Shown: positions 56,868 to 64,000 of the stretch, piece by piece | How positions within the stretch are numbered: position 1 is the first letter of the stretch | Layout: every line of letters starts with the position of its first letter | Virus record (IMG/VR): IMGVR_UViG_3300037961_005793 | Span: 1-64,000 of that record | Origin: a virus | DNA: 64,000 bases | Direction: 5' to 3' (one strand) | Notes under the pieces: generated by a model | Seen by the model: only the letters and a program-made list of their open reading frames with translations | What the model was told of the DNA's origin: nothing | Databases searched by the model: none | Position numbers and translations under genes: made by a program

Positions 56868-58763
56868 ATGCAACTTCGCTACATAACCACGCGGGACCAG
56901 CTCGAACAAGCCTTCACAGAGTTGTGGACAATCCCCAAGCTTTGCTTAGACACGGAAACTACAGGACTAGACGCAAGAGTTTGTGACGTTCGTCTTCTTC
57001 AACTTTGTACGACCCAGGCAGATGTAGAAGACCGTGTGGTTTATGTTATTGATTTATTCAAATGCAAAGACATCGATGGTTTGAAAGCGTTGATCGAATC
57101 ACGCGAAATGATTCTGGGACACAACCTGAACTTTGATCTCCAGTTCTTACTTCAATTAGGTATCGACTTTAAACACAAAATATTTGACACATTTATAGCC
57201 GAACGTTGTTTAGTAGCTGGTTCCAAAGAAAAGAAAGTGTCTCCGAAAACTGAGAAGGTTTTCTTCGGGGAAATCAGCTGTTCCCTCAAGGCAGTTGTTG
57301 ATAGGAGATTGAATTTAGAAATCTCAAAAGAACAACAAGTTTCGGACTGGAGCAAGCTTGACTTAGATATCGAACAGATCGAATACGCAGCAAAGGACGT
57401 AGATATCCTCCCACAGGTTGCGAAGATTCAATTAGCTGAACTGGCTTCTGAAAACCTAGTTGAGGTCTACAGTTTAGAGAGTAAGGTCATACGACCAGTG
57501 GCGTTAATGTGTCACTATGGTTTTGGTGTAGATGTCAGTAAAGTAAGAGAACTAAAAGCCAAGAAGCAGCAAGAACTTGACAGAGCGACTAAATTGTTCT
57601 GTGAGTCTCTTGATGATCGACTTCCTGATGGATTCAAATTACCGAGACAGGATGACGGATCTATCGCCGTGGGAAAGAACGCTAAAAAGGAATTTAATCC
57701 TGGATCAAATATTCAATGCGTCAAATACTTCAACCAAATCGGCACTGCTTTACCAATTGATGATCGAACAGGAAAACAGACACTGTCGCAGGTAGCTCTT
57801 TCAGAGTTTGACAGCGAAGATATTACGCTCAATCTCCTCAGAAAGAGAACAAAAATTGAGACAGCCTTAGCTCACGTTGAAAAAATTCTTGACAACATAA
57901 ACCCCATATCAGACCGAATGCACAGTGGGTACAACACCTACGGAGCAAACAGCGGAAGATTTACAAGCTCAGGATCTAAAAGAGTCACTGGCAAAAAGAA
58001 AAAAGAAACTTGGGGCATCAACATTCAACAAGTTCCAAGAGATAAAGAATTTAGAGAGTGCTTTGTACCGACGCCTGGTTACAAATTTATAATCGCTGAC
58101 TACTCGCAGATCGAATTACGACTGGCAGCAGAGCTTGTAAACATCCCCCAAATGATCAAAGCTTTCAACGAAGGGTTAGATTTACACAGTCTTACAGCGA
58201 GTCTCATTTACCATGTTGAGATTGACAAAGTTGAAAAGCAGCAACGTCAAATGGGCAAGACTTTGAACTTTGCATTGTTGTACGGCATGGGGTTCAGAAA
58301 ATACAAAACATATAGTGCTCAGTCAGGGAATATAATCACCTTGAGTGAAGCGAAGACTGCTCACGCTGGTTTCCACAGGGCGTACCCTCGACTAAGGGAG
58401 TGGCACAGAGAACGGAGTGCCATGGTGGATGACGGTTGGACATATGTAAGGACTCCCATCGGTCGCAGAAGGCTGTTGAGTTACGACGATGCAACAATGA
58501 GTGCGTGTGCAAACACCTTGATACAAGGTGCTGGTGCAGATATTTTAAAGATAGCAATTGCAAATCTAGGTAAGCATGTGAATCAAAAGTTTAGACCTAT
58601 AGCCACAGTTCACGATGAGCTAATCTTCGAGGCACTGGAAGAGAAAGCAGAAGAGTATAAGGTGATACTGGAGACAGAAATGAAAGAGGCTGCTTTGTCG
58701 GTTCTCCGTAAGGTCCCAGTAAAATGCGATGCTAACGTTGCCGAATCCTGGGCCGAAAAGTAA
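56868..58763 (+). CDS. polA: DNA polymerase I family A with 3'-5' exonuclease
   Basis: 631 residues. Exo I LDTETTGL (D28, E30), Exo II NFD (D90), Exo III Y173/D177. Polymerase motif A DYSQIELRLAA (D411), motif B RQMGKTLNFALLYG (R460, K464, F468, Y472), motif C VHDELIFE (H582, D583). No 5' nuclease domain. F468 occupies the E. coli Phe762 position. It replicates the phage genome with the SSB nearby. A terminator sits immediately upstream, so its promoter must be inside or read-through is used. Confidence 0.96.
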   Translation: MQLRYITTRDQLEQAFTELWTIPKLCLDTETTGLDARVCDVRLLQLCTTQADVEDRVVYVIDLFKCKDIDGLKALIESREMILGHNLNFDLQFLLQLGIDFKHKIFDTFIAERCLVAGSKEKKVSPKTEKVFFGEISCSLKAVVDRRLNLEISKEQQVSDWSKLDLDIEQIEYAAKDVDILPQVAKIQLAELASENLVEVYSLESKVIRPVALMCHYGFGVDVSKVRELKAKKQQELDRATKLFCESLDDRLPDGFKLPRQDDGSIAVGKNAKKEFNPGSNIQCVKYFNQIGTALPIDDRTGKQTLSQVALSEFDSEDITLNLLRKRTKIETALAHVEKILDNINPISDRMHSGYNTYGANSGRFTSSGSKRVTGKKKKETWGINIQQVPRDKEFRECFVPTPGYKFIIADYSQIELRLAAELVNIPQMIKAFNEGLDLHSLTASLIYHVEIDKVEKQQRQMGKTLNFALLYGMGFRKYKTYSAQSGNIITLSEAKTAHAGFHRAYPRLREWHRERSAMVDDGWTYVRTPIGRRRLLSYDDATMSACANTLIQGAGADILKIAIANLGKHVNQKFRPIATVHDELIFEALEEKAEEYKVILETEMKEAALSVLRKVPVKCDANVAESWAEK

Positions 58764-59281
58764 TGCTGACTGTATGGCTGCCTGAATCCAAGGGCAAAGA
58801 GGTGTTCACCGCTAAAACAGACAGCGGTTATGTGGGTTGCGTACAAACCAACGAGTGTTTCTTGATGACAACCAAATTTTTTGACAAACCATTAGAAGCA
58901 GCGAATGCTGCACGAAAACTGAAAAAACAAATGAAAGAAAAAGGTTCTTTAACAGCTACAGTACAAGTAAAAACTGTAAAAGATAAGACAAAATTAAAAT
59001 CACATGTAAAGTTAACAGGTCGTTTGTACACCCAGTACGACACAGAAGCTATGCCTTTGCTTAGTTTCCAGGAAATTTGGGTTCTTACGCATCCGAAAGG
59101 ATATGTATACGACTGTCTAAATCAAAAAAAGAAACAACTTGTTGCTTTTACATCTGACAGGGAAAAAGCTAAGCGTTTTAAAAGCCACGAGGAGGCATGT
59201 AGGATCATGCGTACGCTCAAAGGAGTAGTTGGTCCAGGGTTTAACCTCACACGTTTTTATATCAAACTAGATAGTGATTAG
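58763..59281 (+). CDS. Hypothetical Lys-rich protein after polA
   Basis: 172 residues overlapping the polymerase stop by one base. Many Lys residues (AARKLKKQMKEKGSLTATVQ), beta strands and GYVYDCLNQKKKQLVAF. Looks like an RNA- or DNA-binding accessory. No family recognised. Confidence 0.6.
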   Translation: MLTVWLPESKGKEVFTAKTDSGYVGCVQTNECFLMTTKFFDKPLEAANAARKLKKQMKEKGSLTATVQVKTVKDKTKLKSHVKLTGRLYTQYDTEAMPLLSFQEIWVLTHPKGYVYDCLNQKKKQLVAFTSDREKAKRFKSHEEACRIMRTLKGVVGPGFNLTRFYIKLDSD

Positions 59282-59319
59282 AATTATTGGGTATAAAAAG
59301 ACAGCTGGGTTTAGGTTCG

Positions 59320-61149
59320 ATGAAATTTGCGCCAGGTACACCTAGATCTGTAGCCGAAGCTGCGTTAATTAGAGCTGGATATCCTGCGCCAAGAAGACCA
59401 GGACCGAAAAGTTTTGTTATGGACACTAGGGGGGTTGACCCTGGTTCTTATGATGCTTTTCCTCGTGCTACCGACTATGCACCTGGTGTGTCTGCGCCTA
59501 AGACGCCTAAGAAGAACAACTATGGCACGGCGATTGATCTGCCTCCAGGTTCGGCAATAACGCAAGTCTTTTTAGACAGTGATCGAGATGGTGTTGATGA
59601 TCGATTTCAAACTGGTCCTGGTATGCCTGATTCGCGTGGTGTAAAACCACCAGGAAAAACTATAATTGACAAAGGTACGAGTAACAACCGATCCATGTCT
59701 TCCTCATATCGGTCAGTAAAAGATAGTGGGTTTGATCCGGCTGCTTACGGTAATCCCGATATTGGTCTGAAAGATGTCTACGAACTGCGGAAACGCGGTT
59801 TTAATCGGAAAGAAATTCAAGATTACGTTGATTATAAGAAAAAAGGAGGAATGAATATCGGTGCGAGAGTCCAGGGCGGCTTATCGCTGATGGGTACTCA
59901 AGGCGATAAGAAAGGATCGATCGCTGACTCCGGGTACAGTTATAAAGATTTTGGTGACGGCAAGGGCGTTGGCTTCCACGACCTCGTGGAACTCACCGGA
60001 CGAGGCTACGGAAAACAAGCAATCTCAGATTATATTGAGGGGCAGCGAAAACAAGGCACCACTATCGGCGGAGCAGTTTCCGACTTGATGGGTTTGGTGG
60101 GACCAGTCGGAGGGAGAGATAAAAAACCTGAAACTCCTGTTACTCCTACCCCGACTCCGACTAAAGTTGTAAACAAGGAAGTCTCGTCCGGAAATAAAGG
60201 ACAAGGTGCTGGAAGCACAGTTGATAACAGGATCAACATAAAAGCCGCTCCTGCGATGAAAGCACCTGCTGCAGCCCCAATGGCAGGCGCAAAGTTTGGC
60301 TTAGCTCCCACAGAAGTGGTTGAGCAAACTCGCGGTCGTGGCTATGGGTTGACATATAGCCCTCAACAGAGAGACGCACAGACCGTTAAATACGGTGGTG
60401 GTCCTCAGAACGTCATCAACTTCAACCCAAATATGGTCCAACAGGCCAACCCCAACATTAACGTTGCGGGTTCTAAGGCTATCAATAAACCGACCACGAC
60501 AAATACAAACATTACCGAAAGTGGTAAAGGTGGTATTGACTATGCCCCTGGTGGTAGTGGAGGAAGCGGTGGCGGCGGTGGCGGTGGAGGAACCGCACCC
60601 GGAAGCGGTGGCGGCGGTGGCGGTGGAGGAACCGCACCCGGAAGCGGTGGCGGCGGTAACCAACCTGGCGCTGGTGGCGGTAACCAACCTGGCGCTGGTG
60701 GCGGTAACCAACCTGGCGGCGGTGGCGGTAACCAACCTGGCGGCGGTGGCGGTAAAAACTACCGAAAGAAGATGAACCGCTACATGCGGACGTTTGACCG
60801 TACTGCAGAAGGAGCCGGTTCCAAGAAAGGGACTGATCGTTTCAGTGCTAAAGACATCCGCACGATGTTTAAGGCTGGTCGGAAAAGGGGTGGCAGCAAA
60901 AAGCAAGTCGCAAGAGACGTTCTTGCTTATGCACGTCGCAACCGTAAGAAGACCAAAATGGGTGGTAAGGCCAAGGCTCAGCTTGACAAGCTGCAGAGGA
61001 TGCTGGGCGCGAGGAGGAAAGAGGAGAAGAAACGTAAGTCAATGACCGCTAAACAACAGCGGAAATTAGATCGGAAGCAACGCAAGCGGGCGAAGAAGAA
61101 GGTCCGGAAGTACCTGAAGCGTCGTCGCAACAAGCGGAAGAACCGCTGA
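59320..61149 (+). CDS. Gly-rich basic-tailed protein with repeat modules
   Basis: 609 residues from ATG 59320 (TTG 59287 would add 11). A DSDRDGVDD calcium-type loop lies near residue 88. Two similar blocks of about 55 residues follow (DVYELRKRGFNRKEIQDYVD; DLVELTGRGYGKQAISDYIE), then a Gly/Asn/Gln/Pro linker made by DNA repeats, a DRTAEGAGS domain related to 38886-39623, and a very basic tail (QRKLDRKQRKRAKKKVRKYL). A structural or DNA-binding role is inferred. Confidence 0.65.
   Translation: MKFAPGTPRSVAEAALIRAGYPAPRRPGPKSFVMDTRGVDPGSYDAFPRATDYAPGVSAPKTPKKNNYGTAIDLPPGSAITQVFLDSDRDGVDDRFQTGPGMPDSRGVKPPGKTIIDKGTSNNRSMSSSYRSVKDSGFDPAAYGNPDIGLKDVYELRKRGFNRKEIQDYVDYKKKGGMNIGARVQGGLSLMGTQGDKKGSIADSGYSYKDFGDGKGVGFHDLVELTGRGYGKQAISDYIEGQRKQGTTIGGAVSDLMGLVGPVGGRDKKPETPVTPTPTPTKVVNKEVSSGNKGQGAGSTVDNRINIKAAPAMKAPAAAPMAGAKFGLAPTEVVEQTRGRGYGLTYSPQQRDAQTVKYGGGPQNVINFNPNMVQQANPNINVAGSKAINKPTTTNTNITESGKGGIDYAPGGSGGSGGGGGGGGTAPGSGGGGGGGGTAPGSGGGGNQPGAGGGNQPGAGGGNQPGGGGGNQPGGGGGKNYRKKMNRYMRTFDRTAEGAGSKKGTDRFSAKDIRTMFKAGRKRGGSKKQVARDVLAYARRNRKKTKMGGKAKAQLDKLQRMLGARRKEEKKRKSMTAKQQRKLDRKQRKRAKKKVRKYLKRRRNKRKNR
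60562..60639 (+). repeat. Tandem repeat, two 39-bp units
   Basis: Exact units at 60562-60600 and 60601-60639, beginning GGAAGCGGTGGCGGCGGTGG; they encode GSGGGGGGGGTAP. Confidence 0.95.
60652..60747 (+). repeat. Tandem repeat, four 24-bp units
   Basis: Units start at 60652, 60676, 60700 and 60724 (GGCGGTAACCAACCTGGCG...), differing only at the third-from-last codon (Ala or Gly); they encode GGNQPG[AG]G. Confidence 0.95.
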
Positions 61150-61164
61150 ACGAGGTAAAAGATT

Positions 61165-61281
61165 ATGAAAAACTTTCTAACTGAGCTTAAGTTCTGGATT
61201 AATCTTTACCGCGTAGTTAAGCGAATGGATGCTGAGGAGAGAGCGAATCTCCTCAGTTTTCCATCAAACGATGTTTACTGA
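61165..61281 (+). CDS. Small basic helical protein (38 aa)
   Basis: ATG 61165 with GAGGT about 9 nt ahead. Product begins MKNFLTELKFWINLYRVVKR, an amphipathic helix, ending in FPSNDVY. Overlaps the next start by 11 nt. Confidence 0.55.
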   Translation: MKNFLTELKFWINLYRVVKRMDAEERANLLSFPSNDVY

Positions 61282-61846
61282 GAACTATCAAGTCTCATTC
61301 ACTCGTTCAAACAAAACAATAAAGCTTGCTGTCACAGCTCAGGATGTTGCCCACGCGCAGGCGCAAGCTTTAGACATAACCAGGAGTCTCGAAGCTGACA
61401 AGTTCGAGCTGGGTTATGGTGCTTGTAAAAACAGTCAGTTAAGTGACCTATACAAAAAACTAGCGTACAACGACTTTAGTCACGACCATTGTTACGAATG
61501 GGAGAGTTCTTTAACTAATGGTGTGCCTTCTGTATACGCATTTGGAAGAAGGTATTATGTAAGACCTTTGATACTAGGTTATTTAGATATTCAAAAAGAT
61601 CAAATAGTAAAAAACACATGCGGTAATACAAAGTGCATCAACCCATACCATAATCATTACATGCATTTCAAAAACTCAAAACTTGGTGGCGGGGACATGC
61701 AGATCGCCCTAGCATTCCGAAGCCAAGGCGTGTCTGTTCCGCAGATCGCCAAGGTGCTTAAAGTCCACCGCTCAACGATTTACAGAGCCCTAAAAAATGA
61801 ACGTCTTCTTATTGGGGATAAGGGTCACCGACAAGGCGATCCTTGA
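61271..61846 (+). CDS. Second HNH-like/HTH regulator
   Basis: 191 residues from ATG 61271. HDHCYEWESSLTNG, FGRRYYVRPLILGYL and VKNTCGNTKCINPYHN (C117, C122, H127) keep the HNH_3 scaffold, but the two active His positions read V97/R98 and K114/N115 or neighbours, so catalysis is unlikely. Residues 150-175 (VSVPQIAKVLKVHRSTIYRA) form a resolvase-like HTH. Same order as the protein at 4973. Overlaps the SSB gene by 50 nt. Confidence 0.72.
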   Translation: MFTENYQVSFTRSNKTIKLAVTAQDVAHAQAQALDITRSLEADKFELGYGACKNSQLSDLYKKLAYNDFSHDHCYEWESSLTNGVPSVYAFGRRYYVRPLILGYLDIQKDQIVKNTCGNTKCINPYHNHYMHFKNSKLGGGDMQIALAFRSQGVSVPQIAKVLKVHRSTIYRALKNERLLIGDKGHRQGDP

Positions 61847-62444
61847 AGACGGCAAAGCCAACGTCATCGCGGAAGCTCTGCCATCTTCAAACAAACGTGT
61901 CTCAACTAAAGTCCAACTAATCCAAAAAGCTGACCACTACGTAGGAAAGCTCCTTCAAGACCTTCAAGAAAAGCAGGAAGTTCTTGCACTGGGTCCTGTA
62001 AAACCCACGCCGGATGGTGTGTTGGTAATGCAGCCTATGCTTGTTATCAGCAAAGAAAACTTCTCTGACCTTCTCGCCGTCAATGCCTTCATGGCATGCG
62101 GAGGTCTTGGACCAAAGTCTCAAGAAAATGAAGTAGGAGAATCGACCGTCACCAATCGCTCGATTGCGTGGCAGATTCCAGGTGAAACTGAGACGAATTG
62201 GTTCAAGCTCACAGCGTGGAACGAACTATCGACTCAGTTAGCCGAACTTCCCAACGGCACGCCAACTATTGCAGTGGGTCGTGTAAGCACGAGCGAAAAA
62301 GAAAACAAGCAGTACCTGAACTACCAAGCTGACCAAATTCTTTATCTACCTAAGGGCACGAAGTCCGCGCCCAAAAAGGCTGCCGATCCTGAGAAAGGTC
62401 AAGTGGCAGCAGCGGCTCTCGGTTCAATCGACTTTAACCTCTGA
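61797..62444 (+). CDS. ssb: Single-stranded DNA-binding protein
   Basis: 215 residues. OB-fold signature ETNWFKLTAWNELSTQLAEL, PTIAVGRVSTSEKENKQYLN, and a final SIDFNL resembling the acidic/hydrophobic SSB tip. A longer insertion (VLALGPVKPTPDGVLVM) differs from bacterial SSB. It coats ssDNA during replication. Starts inside the preceding gene; junction TGATCATG to the next. Confidence 0.78.
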   Translation: MNVFLLGIRVTDKAILEDGKANVIAEALPSSNKRVSTKVQLIQKADHYVGKLLQDLQEKQEVLALGPVKPTPDGVLVMQPMLVISKENFSDLLAVNAFMACGGLGPKSQENEVGESTVTNRSIAWQIPGETETNWFKLTAWNELSTQLAELPNGTPTIAVGRVSTSEKENKQYLNYQADQILYLPKGTKSAPKKAADPEKGQVAAAALGSIDFNL

Positions 62445-62446
62445 TC

Positions 62447-63256
62447 ATGGTATTTATCGCAGGCAAGTTTGCGGCAGATGAAATTCTCTGCCAAGTCCCT
62501 CCGCACACTCTCCGAATCGATCTGCAGCAACGCAGGTGGAAGAGTGATAACGATCCCGATCAAGCGATCACAGACTCGAACGACAATGGGATCCCTATCG
62601 AGTTTATTCTCCTCGGGTTTACTCCCTTCTACGGAAACCTTGGAATGCGTTCCCACGAGGAGTTCATTCGGATTGCATACATTGGTGTTTCTCCTTCGCA
62701 CCGTCTGCTTCCTCCTCGATGTGTTTCAACTAGCGTTATATCCGGTAAGAGTAGTCAAAAGAATTTCATCTCATATTTCCAGACGCTTTACAACAACCGT
62801 ATCAACGTTGCGGAAGTTGTGACTGCGACTAAATTTGTGCAACGTAGCTTCACTCAAACCGACCCTGTGTCGGGAGCTGACGTCGGTAAGGTCAATTACA
62901 ATGTCCTAGAGTTTTCTGATCGTCCAGTAAACGGCGACGATGAAGAAAACCTGGTTAAAGACATTGCGACTTGGCTTACCGGAGACGGAGGAGAGCTGGT
63001 TTCAGCTTCACTTCGTAGTCATATCTCCGGTGCGAATCTGGTTGAGCTACCTCTCGGAACAGACCACGAGGAGATTAAAAATGCTTTTAACGAAGCTCAT
63101 CCAAAACTGGAGGGTTCTAAGGCGCAAGGTCTTAGCGCTCTTCCTGCTGGAGCGGGCGAACCTAAAGCGGCTCCTCCAGAACCTAAGTCAGACAAACCTA
63201 AGGAATTGACTAAGGAACAAAAGGAGGCGCTCAAAGCAGCCGGTTTAGAAGTATGA
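62447..63256 (+). CDS. Hypothetical SSB-linked protein (DUF5895-like)
   Basis: 269 residues from the ATG in TGATCATG. IPIEFILLGFTPFYGNLGMR and FIRIAYIGVSPSHRLLPPRC are beta-rich; the last 55 residues are a Pro/Lys/Glu linker with a C-terminal helix. I recall similar cyanobacterial/phage proteins of unknown function. Gene order suggests a DNA-binding partner of SSB. Confidence 0.6.
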   Translation: MVFIAGKFAADEILCQVPPHTLRIDLQQRRWKSDNDPDQAITDSNDNGIPIEFILLGFTPFYGNLGMRSHEEFIRIAYIGVSPSHRLLPPRCVSTSVISGKSSQKNFISYFQTLYNNRINVAEVVTATKFVQRSFTQTDPVSGADVGKVNYNVLEFSDRPVNGDDEENLVKDIATWLTGDGGELVSASLRSHISGANLVELPLGTDHEEIKNAFNEAHPKLEGSKAQGLSALPAGAGEPKAAPPEPKSDKPKELTKEQKEALKAAGLEV

Positions 63257-63296
63257 TCTGACCGGGCGTCGAGCCTTCTGATGTTCGGGGTTTTGA

Positions 63297-63324
63297 GACG
63301 GGTGTTTGCAGCACCCGTCTTTTT
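63297..63324 (+). terminator. Intrinsic terminator of the replication operon
   Basis: GACGGGTG, loop TTTGCAG, CACCCGTC, then T5. On the other strand no T-run follows, so it serves the plus strand. Confidence 0.9.
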
Positions 63325-63562
63325 ATTTGCCCAGAAGTTTTGCTATCGACGGAAGGGGATAACCCTCTGAGGCAACGTACCGAGCAAGCTCTTTAAACAG
63401 TTGCTTCTGCACTAAATAATTTGCATGAAGGAGATCTATAATTTCATGTAACTCATCTGCATCTCTCAGCTGTCTCGTTTTATTCATAAATTTATGGTGG
63501 TAGAACTCTGATTCCACAGCCATATAATCCCTTAAGCGACCGACAAGATCTTCAGATTCCAT
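63323..63562 (-). CDS. Small helical protein, minus strand
   Basis: 79 residues (MESEDLVGRLRDYMAVESEF, DELHEIIDLLHANYLVQKQL), fully helical with good composition. Its ATG and that of the plus-strand gene at 63561 share the same CATG. No family recognised. Confidence 0.6.
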   Translation of the reverse strand: MESEDLVGRLRDYMAVESEFYHHKFMNKTRQLRDADELHEIIDLLHANYLVQKQLFKELARYVASEGYPLPSIAKLLGK

Positions 63563-64000
63563 GAGCTTTTATCAGGTCCCTCAACAGATTTTAAACCCGG
63601 TCCTCGATCTCAGGATCTTAAGTGGAAGAATCGTATTACCAACAGACCTCGATAAGGGTCTTGCAAAGCAACTTACGAGTGCGGGATTTGACGATCTTGT
63701 AAGCGCAGACGAGTACTCCAACCACATTGACAGATCTTGGTGGCAAGGTCTACCACCTTTTGACTGGACAATCGCCATTACACAAGGCATGGGTGAATCC
63801 ATCGATTGGATTCTTGAACCAGGGTACGAGCTTTCGAAAAAGGGTCTTATAGTTCTTGACAGGATTACTTTCTTGGAACCAACGAGGAAAAGGTTTAACT
63901 TTCTTCAGAAACGACCTTTAAGCAACCTAGTAATTTTAAACCCAAGACCTGAATTCCGTGCGGATCAGAGAAAGTCAAAAGACTCTGTGACTTCTGCGTG
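63561..64000 (+). CDS. Methyltransferase-fold protein lacking NPPY (partial)
   Basis: About 146 residues before the window ends. FDDLVSADEYSNHI, DWTIAITQGMGESIDWILEP, LSKKGLIVLDRITFLEPTRK and NLVILNPRPEFRADQ follow the C-terminal half of phage N6-adenine methyltransferases (normally DxIVTNPPF...FLEGxxR...VxxxRPxF). The tetrad reads TQGM, so catalysis looks lost. Divergent from the small helical gene. Confidence 0.5.
   Translation, partial: MSFYQVPQQILNPVLDLRILSGRIVLPTDLDKGLAKQLTSAGFDDLVSADEYSNHIDRSWWQGLPPFDWTIAITQGMGESIDWILEPGYELSKKGLIVLDRITFLEPTRKRFNFLQKRPLSNLVILNPRPEFRADQRKSKDSVTSA

Noticed and set aside
60562-60747. Possible CRISPR-like array
   Set aside because: Units are contiguous in-frame coding repeats without unique spacers.
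60301-60906. 201-codon minus-strand frame over the Gly-rich repeats
   Set aside because: Product is a repetitive Ala/Thr/Ser chain caused by the DNA repeats of the plus-strand gene.
1-64000. Integrase, RNA polymerase, photosystem genes, attachment sites
   Set aside because: Looked for and not found in this window; absence here says nothing about the rest of the genome.

Overview
The window is a 64 kb internal piece of a tailed double-stranded DNA phage genome (Caudoviricetes); both edges cut genes. It carries a large terminase, portal, a major-capsid-like protein, a virion lysozyme, long fibre proteins, a family A DNA polymerase, SSB, a dCTP deaminase-like enzyme and one tRNA. A cyanobacterial host is likely: there is a small NblA-like protein, a small protein ending in a YRGVPY motif, and a zinc protein with the GQHYWATG motif that I recall from cyanophages. 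I see no photosystem genes, integrase, RNA polymerase or obvious tail tape-measure protein, so a lytic phage with a short or unusual tail is the simplest reading. The species cannot be named from sequence alone.

Layout. 1-4.6 kb (minus): fibre and receptor-binding genes. 5-8 kb (plus): small regulators (a zinc/HNH-like/HTH protein, a winged helix, HTH proteins, a degenerate Dam-type methyltransferase). 8-25 kb (mostly minus): virion module with a lambda-R-type lysozyme, fibre-like and internal proteins, major capsid protein, a cupredoxin-bearing structural protein, scaffold and portal. A Dps-like ferritin and a few other genes are inserted on the plus strand. 25-38 kb: terminase among glycosyltransferases, a beta-propeller glycosidase-like protein and two sugar- or peptide-type methyltransferases, plus internal virion proteins, regulators and tRNA-Leu(UAA). 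38.9-43.5 kb (minus): more large virion-like proteins. 43.6-50.9 kb (plus): an array of very small, tightly coupled early-type genes preceded by a 1.1 kb gene-poor stretch. 51.1-56.8 kb (plus): a MoxR ATPase/VWA operon with coiled-coil partners. 56.9-63.3 kb (plus): replication (PolA, SSB and partner), a glycine-rich basic protein and a second HNH-like/HTH regulator.

The most interesting signal is the gene-poor 44.24-44.88 kb stretch. It has an extended -10 promoter, at least nine locally self-complementary hairpins (several closed by GNRA, UUCG or UMAC-type loops), a 10-bp long-range helix, and a hairpin plus T-tract at the end. I propose a large ornate noncoding RNA of phage type. Other unusual items are a two-hairpin leader with complementary loops at 6.27-6.34 kb, a 494-nt out-of-frame overlap of portal and scaffold, two HNH-derived proteins without catalytic histidines fused to HTH domains, two methyltransferase-like proteins lacking the NPPY tetrad, a phage Dps, a copper-site-like domain in a virion protein, and a perfect 22-bp palindrome in front of the MoxR gene.

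How it probably works: plus-strand small genes and the MoxR/VWA operon act early on the host, PolA/SSB/Dcd replicate DNA and adjust nucleotides, and the long minus-strand module builds and decorates the particle. All functions are inferred from reading motifs by eye; no database search was possible.
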